Source: Chimonanthus salicifolius (Eukaryota > Streptophyta > Magnoliopsida > Laurales > Calycanthaceae). From it: a stretch of DNA of 64,000 nucleotides. Below the pieces are notes generated by a model. That model was not told the origin of the DNA. It worked only from the letters and a program-made list of their open reading frames with translations, and searched no databases. Shown here piece by piece: positions 57,801 to 64,000 of this stretch. The translations under genes were made by a program, and so were the position numbers. How positions within the stretch are numbered: position 1 is the stretch's first letter; each line of letters begins with the position of its first letter. Location: NCBI GenBank assembly GCA_013350335.1, contig CM023537.1:9418438-9482437 (forward strand), read 5' to 3'.

Positions 57801-59759
57801 AAATGCCATTCTCATAATTGTTCAACTTTGTTTTGCGGGTCTCATTGTTATATGCTTGGATGAACTTCTCCAGAAAGGATATGGTCTTGGATCTGGCATT
57901 TCACTATTTATCGCGACAAACATCTGGTATGTAGTGCTTTTTACACTCTAAAAAAATGCTGGAAGAAATGTATTCCTCAATTGATTGTTTGCCTTACAGT
58001 GAGAACATAATCTGGAAAGCATTCAGCCCTACAACTATCAACAGTGGACGAGGAGCTGAATTTGAAGGAGCTGTGATTGCTCTATTTCATCTGCTGATAA
58101 CTCGGACGGACAAGGTCCGTGCTCTTCGTGAGGCGTTCTACAGGCAGAACCTCCCAAATGTGACCAATTTGCTTGCAACAGTTCTGGTCTTCCTTATTGT
58201 AATTTATTTTCAAGGATTCCGTGTTGTTTTACCTGTGAGATCAAAGAATGCTCGTGGACAGCAAGGTTCCTACCCAATCAAGTTGTTCTACACATCCAAC
58301 ATGCCTATCATCCTGCAGTCTGCTCTTGTTACCAATCTCTACTTCATTTCACAAGTACTGTATTGTTTTCTTTTATGTGAACAAGTTGCAGGAATATTTT
58401 TTTTACGTTGTGCAAAATCTAATACTATCCATATCTGGTGCAGTTGCTGTACAGAAAGTACAGTGGAAATTTCTTTGTTAATCTGCTTGGCAAGTGGAAG
58501 GACTCTGAATATGGTGGTCAGTCTATTCCAGTTGGTGGCATTGCTTACTATATAACAGCTCCAGCAAGGTGATTGCTTCTGCCATATGATCTTTGTTTAT
58601 GCCGCCTCAGTTTATAATGCTCTTTGGAAAGTGTTAAACTAATTCTTCTCTGTTTTTGTTGATGTGGATACTTTTGTATTGCAGCCTTGCAGATATGGCA
58701 GCTCATCCATTCCATGCCCTGTTCTATCTTGTTTTTATGCTATCAGCCTGTGCACTGTTCTCAAAGACTTGGATAGAAGTGTCAGGGTCTTCAGCCAAAG
58801 ATGTGGCAAAGCAGCTCAAGGTAAAATTGGTTTTTTCTCTTTGTTTTCTTGCAAAGGTGATTGCGGATCCTGTATTCATTATCTATCAAAAAATACTTTG
58901 CTTGATCAACCTTATTATATGGTTCAAAAAATATGGTTTAATCTCGTGTGGTTATTTTTGTGAATATCTGATGAATTATTTGGATTAACTTGTATGGACT
59001 TATTTTTTAGAACCAGTTGCTTTCTCCTTCTTGCAATAAGATTTCATTACTCCTCTCTCTGTCTCTCTCATGCTTTTGTTGTTTATAGATTGTCCCTACC
59101 TATGAAACTATACTGTAGTATCGGTAATTGGGTTTCTGTTTTCCTCATGATATTATCTTCTATTTCATGTCTGCACTTGCACAATGAAAATGAGCATTCG
59201 TATACAATAGTTTTTGCTAAAAAACAGAGGGTTTTCTGTCACTTTTATCTTCCCTTGTTTGCTTGTAAATCACATTTTCAAAGAAAACATTTAAACATGC
59301 AAGAAGTAGATTTTCCCATCATCCAAGGAGCCATTTGCAAGGAAACCACATTCTTGGGGTAATTGGAAAGTTGATTCCTCTTTCCTATTTTCGTATGTTT
59401 GGAAACACACAAACATGTTCTTGTGAAGGGCATCACTGACTTTTATTTTTCTTCTTTTTCTCCCCAAAGTTCTACTTTACTTTTTCCACGTTGAGATTTG
59501 TTCTCCTTTGGTTCTACAGGAGCAACAAATGGTCATGCCTGGGCATAGGGAATCTAATCTACAGAAGGAATTGAACCGCTATATACCCACTGCAGCTGCT
59601 TTTGGGGGCATTTGCATCGGTGCATTGACCGTCCTAGCAGATTTCATGGGTGCCATCGGTTCTGGGACTGGAATCTTGCTTGCCGTGACAATTATATATC
59701 AGTACTTTGAGACATTTGAGAAGGAGAGAGCCAGCGAGCTTGGCTTCTTTGGCCTCTGA
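54846..59759 (+). CDS. SEC61A: Protein transport protein SEC61 subunit alpha
   Basis: The channel-forming subunit of the ER translocon. Six coding exons: 54846-55189, 57699-57926, 58000-58354, 58444-58568, 58685-58820 and 59520-59759. Every junction is GT/AG and in phase: 1428 nt, 475 aa plus TGA, the normal family length. Landmarks are [20 protein letters not shown] at the N-terminus, plug-region sequence ([19 protein letters not shown]), [36 protein letters not shown], the cytosolic ribosome-contact loop [43 protein letters not shown] and the C-terminal [11 protein letters not shown]. Upstream M at 54834 is in frame, but the family begins MGGGFR. No damage is seen. Introns carry a hAT-like MITE (57167-57331) and a dispersed repeat (59290-59420). 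Confidence 0.97.
55395..55460. repeat. C/CA-rich low-complexity tract
   Basis: CTCCCTCCACACACACCCCC and related runs in the first intron after the SEC61 alpha start exon. Confidence 0.85.
57167..57331. mobile_element. hAT-like MITE (CAGGGGT family), copy 3
   Basis: Begins CAGGGGTCGAAATATCGG and ends GTACCCCTG, 165 bp. The flanks ATTGTTAC (57159-57166) and CTTGTTAC (57332-57339) match at 7 of 8 bases. The interior has the same TATCGGCCGATATATATCGG arrangement as copy 2. It lies in the SEC61 alpha intron between exons 1 and 2. Confidence 0.88.
59290..59420 (+). repeat. Dispersed repeat shared with DGAT2 intron 7
   Basis: GCCATTTGCAAGGAAACCAC, TTCTTGGGG, GGAAAGTTGATTCCTCT and GGAAACACACAAACATG follow the order seen at 10500-10615. 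It lies in the last intron of SEC61 alpha. Confidence 0.6.
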
Positions 59760-61981
59760 GGTTTGAAGCAGTATCACTTGTTCCTGATCTAATCGGTGGG
59801 GGGCAATGAGCTTTCCAGCAGTTTTGGTGAGCTGAGCTTAGATGTTGAACAGCTCATCCTTTGTTCTTTTAAAACTAAACATGGTTATAGAGTACCACTA
59901 GCATGGTCTTTTCTACTGCAAATCATCGGACACACAGACTTCGTATGTTTCCTGCTCCCAGACATGATCGAGGGATGCATTTTGTTTTGTTATCATACCC
60001 ATTCATGGGTTTTAACTTTCAAAGTGTATGATCCTTAACTAGAGACAACTTTAGAAAGACAGATCTAATTACGGGTTTGTTTTCTAATTTTGTTTGGGCG
60101 AGCACAATGATTCTTTATAAGCGGATGACATTATGTTTTTTTTTTTTTAACTTTGGCATTAGAAAAATAACCCATGGATTGAAATTAATATTACAATAAT
60201 TTATTTTTCAAATTAACTGGAACGCCCAATTCTTAGAACGGATGAATCAAAATTAGTGAAGCACAAATGTAAAAATAATAGCTTTCATGATCATTGTTAT
60301 AAGTATTATAGAGATTATTAAATAGAAACTTTGATGTGGTAAGTAAGATTTGATAAATTTTTTATTCTTTTGAGGTACTGGGAAAATACTAATATTGTAC
60401 TTTTCTGTATTTATAACTCAAAAGGTTAGAAATAAATTTCATTAATTTAAACATGCACAAAAGTGGCCTTACTGTGGCCATTAATTTAAGTAATTATTTT
60501 TATCAAATATTGTTTTTTTGCTAATATTTGTAAACCGAAGAGAACAAACAAAATTCATTTTTCAACATCCACAAAAAGTGGCCTACGTTAGCTGATTAAA
60601 TATATTTAATTCAAGAAAAATAAAAAGTTAAACAAATGAAATCAATACAATATGAATAAGATTGAATTCATTAAATAAATAAATAAATGTTATTACATCG
60701 AAAAATAAGCAGTTCGTTGAATAGATGAAATTAGAGAAAGATGATGTGGGTGAGTTTTTGAAGGAGAGTAATGATTGTAAAAAAGTGAGGGAAAGAAAAT
60801 AAGAGAAATAAATTTAGGAAACAAGGATTGGAACGTGAGTGAGAGTAATTAAAGTAATTTGCTTACTTTAGAATGGTCTTAACTAGAAGAAGGATTATAT
60901 AATCACATATAAATTCAAATTCTCAAATCAAAATGTTTAAAAGCGTCTCTTAGGTAGGATGGTGCCATTTGGTGGAGCAAAAGAAGATCAACGATGAAGA
61001 TATACCCGGTGAAATGTGCCATATGTTTAGAACAAACAGCGGTAGGATTGGTCCAATCCATTTGGTGGAGCAAAAGAAGATCAAGGATGAGGATATACCC
61101 AGTGAAATGTGCCATATGTTTAGAACAAACAGCAGATGAATAGAAGCAGATGAATAGAAGCAAATAGATCTGTAACATATAAAATCAGAAAATAGGAGCA
61201 TATAGATCCATAGATCTGTAACATATAAAATCAGAAAATAGGAGCACATAGATCCAAATGTGAATGAAATTTGGAGCCAGAAGCAAACAAATATGCATAA
61301 AAAAGGAACTGAACCGTTACAACAACAGATTCAATAAACAGTCGACCTAAACTGGGTCAGAAATAGAAAAATACAGTAGCACTAACAATAACACGCGATG
61401 ACAACGGTGGCAAGAGCAATAAACAAAAGGGCAAGATAGCATTGTTGGCAACAATAAACATCCAAACTAATGATAGGGGGACACTAATAATATAACCTAA
61501 CACAAAAAAAAAAAAAAAAGATAAAAAGACTAGGTGAAAGGTAATTCTACAGAGTACAGACAGTTTGGTGAAAGTTGGATATGGTGTTGTAGATGTGGGC
61601 CTGGGCCTGGCAGGCATGGATAAGTCATAAGTGTCAACACTCAACAGGCGCGGATAATCATGGAAAGGAGCATCGATAAGCAGTGGTGAGGGTTTTTTGG
61701 CTTTGACAAATCTTAGAAAACTAAAAATCATCAGTTTATCATTGAACGAAGGTGGGTCGGTGGCAGGTTTGAAAAATACTAGAGGGTAGATCAAGGTCAA
61801 GTTGGGTGAGACTCAGAAACGTTGAGACAGGAGGTGAAACCGGTGAGAGGTTAAATTGAGAATGATGTAGGAAGGTAAAACTTGAGCAAGGGAAACAAAG
61901 AAACCTGACAGAGTTACAGGGACGTGCAGAGAAAGTAGAGGTTAAGACGCAGGAGAGGCGAGACGGAGAAGTAGGTGAGAT
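59760..61981. other. SEC61 alpha 3' flank and intergenic DNA with tandem duplications
   Basis: A probable 3'UTR is followed by AT-rich DNA. A 93-bp unit (CCATTTGGTGGAGCAAAAGA) starts at 60965 and 61058. A 46-bp unit (AGATCTGTAACATATAAAAT) is repeated twice at about 61166-61254. Open minus-strand frames at 61357-62071 have no family match. No gene recognised. Confidence 0.5.
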
Positions 61982-62161
61982 ATCTAACGTTGGATAGTTC
62001 AACCGGTTATTTCCTCCTTCATGAAGTAAGAGGTAGTCAGTTCGATTCCTAATGACGTAAATGAGAGGCATCTTGTGTAAGTGTGGGGCGTTCTTCTGAA
62101 GGGTTTATGGAGGCCCTTATCTCATGTTTCCCTCTGTTATAAAAAAGAATAGAAAAAGAGC
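61982..62161 (+). mobile_element. SINE, family 2 (tRNA-derived)
   Basis: GTTGGATAGTTCAACCGGTT near the start carries an A-box-like GGATAGTTCAACCGG. GTCAGTTCGATTCCTAA about 45 bp later is a clear B box. It ends in an A-rich tail (ATAAAAAAGAATAGAAAAAG). An exact 12-bp repeat AGTAGGTGAGAT flanks it at 61970-61981 and 62162-62173. Sequence and strand differ from the family at 11656, 38754 and 47331. Confidence 0.87.
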
Positions 62162-62173
62162 AGTAGGTGAGAT

Positions 62174-63419
62174 TGTTAGAGGTAGGAGAAAACCAAGACT
62201 TGATCATGCTGATACTTATTTTTATTTTTAATAATTCATTGAGTGAGAAGGACTAAGAACAGACGAACTGATGCAGAAAAACCTAAGAGCAGTAGCAGAA
62301 GCAACGATAAATACTCTAAATCTATCATAAGATAGAATATTTTGGTGTTTGGAGTGATAGCCAGTGGCTTCATATCAACTTAGTAGAGGAAGCTACTCAT
62401 CTATCCTATACTTGAGACTACCACTCTCATTGTGCTTTGTGTTAAAGGTTTTTTTTTTTCCTTCAAAAAAAACTATACAAAGTAAAAGATTCATTGCATT
62501 TCAATGATTAATTTTGAATACATTATTTTCAAATTATATCAACATATTCTATTAATTTTTTAAAAACATGATTCTCTCGAGTTGTTGTGAATTGTGTCTC
62601 ACTCGTGTCATTTTTATTTGTGAATTATAAGAAGACTTATCTACTATCAATATGTTGACCAATGCTACATAATGTAAAGTGATACTTGTGTTTTAAGGAT
62701 TTAAGAATACATATTCTGTCTAAGTTTGTGACAGTTTATAATTAAAAATTACTGTAAAGCATTCTATATTGTGAAGGTTGTATCCAACACATTTTATTTT
62801 TTTCATTATTGTTTTTTATTAGAAAATCTATCCATAAGGATAAAAAGTAGACATGATGAAACATCACAATTAAAATAAAAATAAAAAATGCTTAGTAATT
62901 TCAATAGTTAAGATCAAGTGGTTAAAAATTGATTTTTGAGATGAAATTTTAGCTGGTGATAGTTCATCAAATCTACTTTGAATATGTGCAATTTTTAAGT
63001 GCAACTTTTGTAATTAATTGCACTTAATCATTTTTCTATACTTAAAAATATATTAATAATTAATCATTCTTGTGCACCGGTTCTTGAAGTAGTAAAAGGA
63101 GGAACGAGTTTGATGAGATGGAATTGGGCACAAGAAGACTGTGGATAAGCTTATAATTATTTCTCTCCCCATTTAACTTAGAAAATGCAAATTATAACCT
63201 TATTTAATTATTTATAAAAGTAGAAAAAGGGGTTTTGCTCACTGAGTTCGCTTGAGAACCGGTTCTCAATGGATAATTCTCCCTCCTCTAAGTGAGTCCC
63301 TGACCTACTATATTTGCCCACCTCTTTGGCACTGTTTTCCTTCCTGCGTTCGTTGTTAAGAGAGGAAGAAAGGAAGGGTTTTGTGCGTCTCTGAGCTCTG
63401 CAACTGTCATCGATTGATC
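62174..63419. other. Intergenic, upstream of the right-edge gene
   Basis: AT-rich to about 63220, then mixed composition near the next gene. No gene or clear element is seen. No confident TATA box was placed. Confidence 0.4.
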
Positions 63420-64000
63420 ATGGCCAAAAGAAGCAATGTTGACTCTCACCACCACCTCTCCTTGTCCCCTCACCAGATCTCCGAAGGTACAAGTCCCACT
63501 TTTTCCTTTTCGCTTTCGTTTTTTGTTTTCAGTTTCGCCTCCCGTTCTGTTCCGTTCCAGATGAGGCCCAAGTCTCATGCTCAGGCTTTTGTCTTCTACT
63601 ATGTTGTCTATCGCTAACCTAGTCTTGACCACAGTTTCTTTAAAATTCAGCCGCATTGCTTGCTCTTTTGCGAAAAAGAAAGCATCCCCATTTTAGGGTT
63701 TTGCCTTAAGCAATTCCTCTATGAGTTTCCGATGATTCCATACTTCGTGATGACTACAAGAACAATATATGCTTGGAACTTTTCTTTCGATTGCTTGTAG
63801 GCTCCACCTGTTGATTGTGTGTCACTCTTAGGTGCAACGGAATGGAAATGCTTCACTGTGATAATATTCCTCTTTTTTTAATTTTTTTTTTCCGTTCAGT
63901 CTACTTGAGCAGATTGCAGTGGTTCTTGGAAAGCTCTTAATGATAATTTGGCTTAATTCATCAGGAAAAGGTGTGGATGGTAGGTTCAAGTTACTCTCAA
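63420..64000 (+). CDS. 5' end of an unrecognised gene (cut by window edge)
   Basis: Exon 1 at 63420-63486 starts ATGG and encodes MAKRSNVDSHHHLSLSPHQI, then SEG. It ends at a GT donor (GAAG|GTACAA). A second exon from 63965 (TCATCAG|GAAAAG) joins in frame to give GKGVDGRFKLLS up to the window end. GC-richer composition, a good start context and one in-phase intron support a real gene. The 35 residues visible are too few for me to name a family. Confidence 0.55.

Noticed and set aside
61357..62071. Minus-strand frames of 110 and 147 aa
   Set aside because: Low-complexity Ser/Leu/Phe content, no family match, and one overlaps the SINE.

Overview
This window is nuclear DNA from a flowering plant. 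It carries spliced plant genes (DGAT2, the light-harvesting protein LHCB7, a glycine-rich RNA-binding protein, SEC61 alpha and a domesticated hAT-transposase gene), a chloroplast ndhI fragment, plant-type LINEs, tRNA-like SINEs, Ty1/copia and LTR remnants, and many short inverted-repeat elements in AT-rich DNA. The species cannot be read from the sequence. Coding exons were placed by eye from protein-family similarity, GT/AG sites and reading-frame continuity.

Layout. 1-1.9 kb: 3' parts of two LINEs, one split by a nested MITE. 2.0-3.1 kb (-): first exons of an ARID-domain gene with a one-base frameshift. 7.06-17.86 kb (-): a complete nine-exon DGAT2 gene (327 aa) whose introns hold LINE, SINE, tandem-repeat and TIR elements. 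19.15-24.36 kb (+): a six-exon LHCB7 gene (336 aa), head to head with DGAT2 across 1.3 kb; one splice donor is AT instead of GT. 25.4-25.6 kb: chloroplast ndhI insert. 27.6-30.1 kb (-): truncated copia element. 31.1-38.0 kb (+): a two-exon hAT-derived BED/DUF659/dimerisation gene (706 aa) with a 4.8 kb intron holding an inverted pair of LTR sequences and a MITE. 42.0-42.9 kb (+): a GRP7-like RNA-binding protein. 43.5-52.1 kb: a gene-free nest of MITEs, a 152-bp tandem array, a SINE and a 2.4-kb solo LTR. 52.7-59.8 kb (+): SEC61 alpha (475 aa) with a probable 5'UTR intron carrying a LINE. 59.8-63.4 kb: intergenic with a second SINE family. 63.4 kb to the end (+): the 5' end of an unrecognised gene.

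The genes look like unrelated housekeeping or metabolic loci: triacylglycerol synthesis at the ER, a photosystem antenna protein, RNA binding, ER protein translocation and a domesticated transposase. No cluster-like pathway or new multi-gene system is evident. The most unusual material is the broken or atypical splice and coding sites (ARID frameshift, LHCB7 AT donor, lost hAT catalytic Asp) and the layered transposon structure. In that structure, two MITEs with similar ends inserted at nearly the same site in two copies of one host repeat, and a CAGGGGT-ended MITE family with 8-bp target duplications is packed with ATCGGCCGAT-type palindromes.
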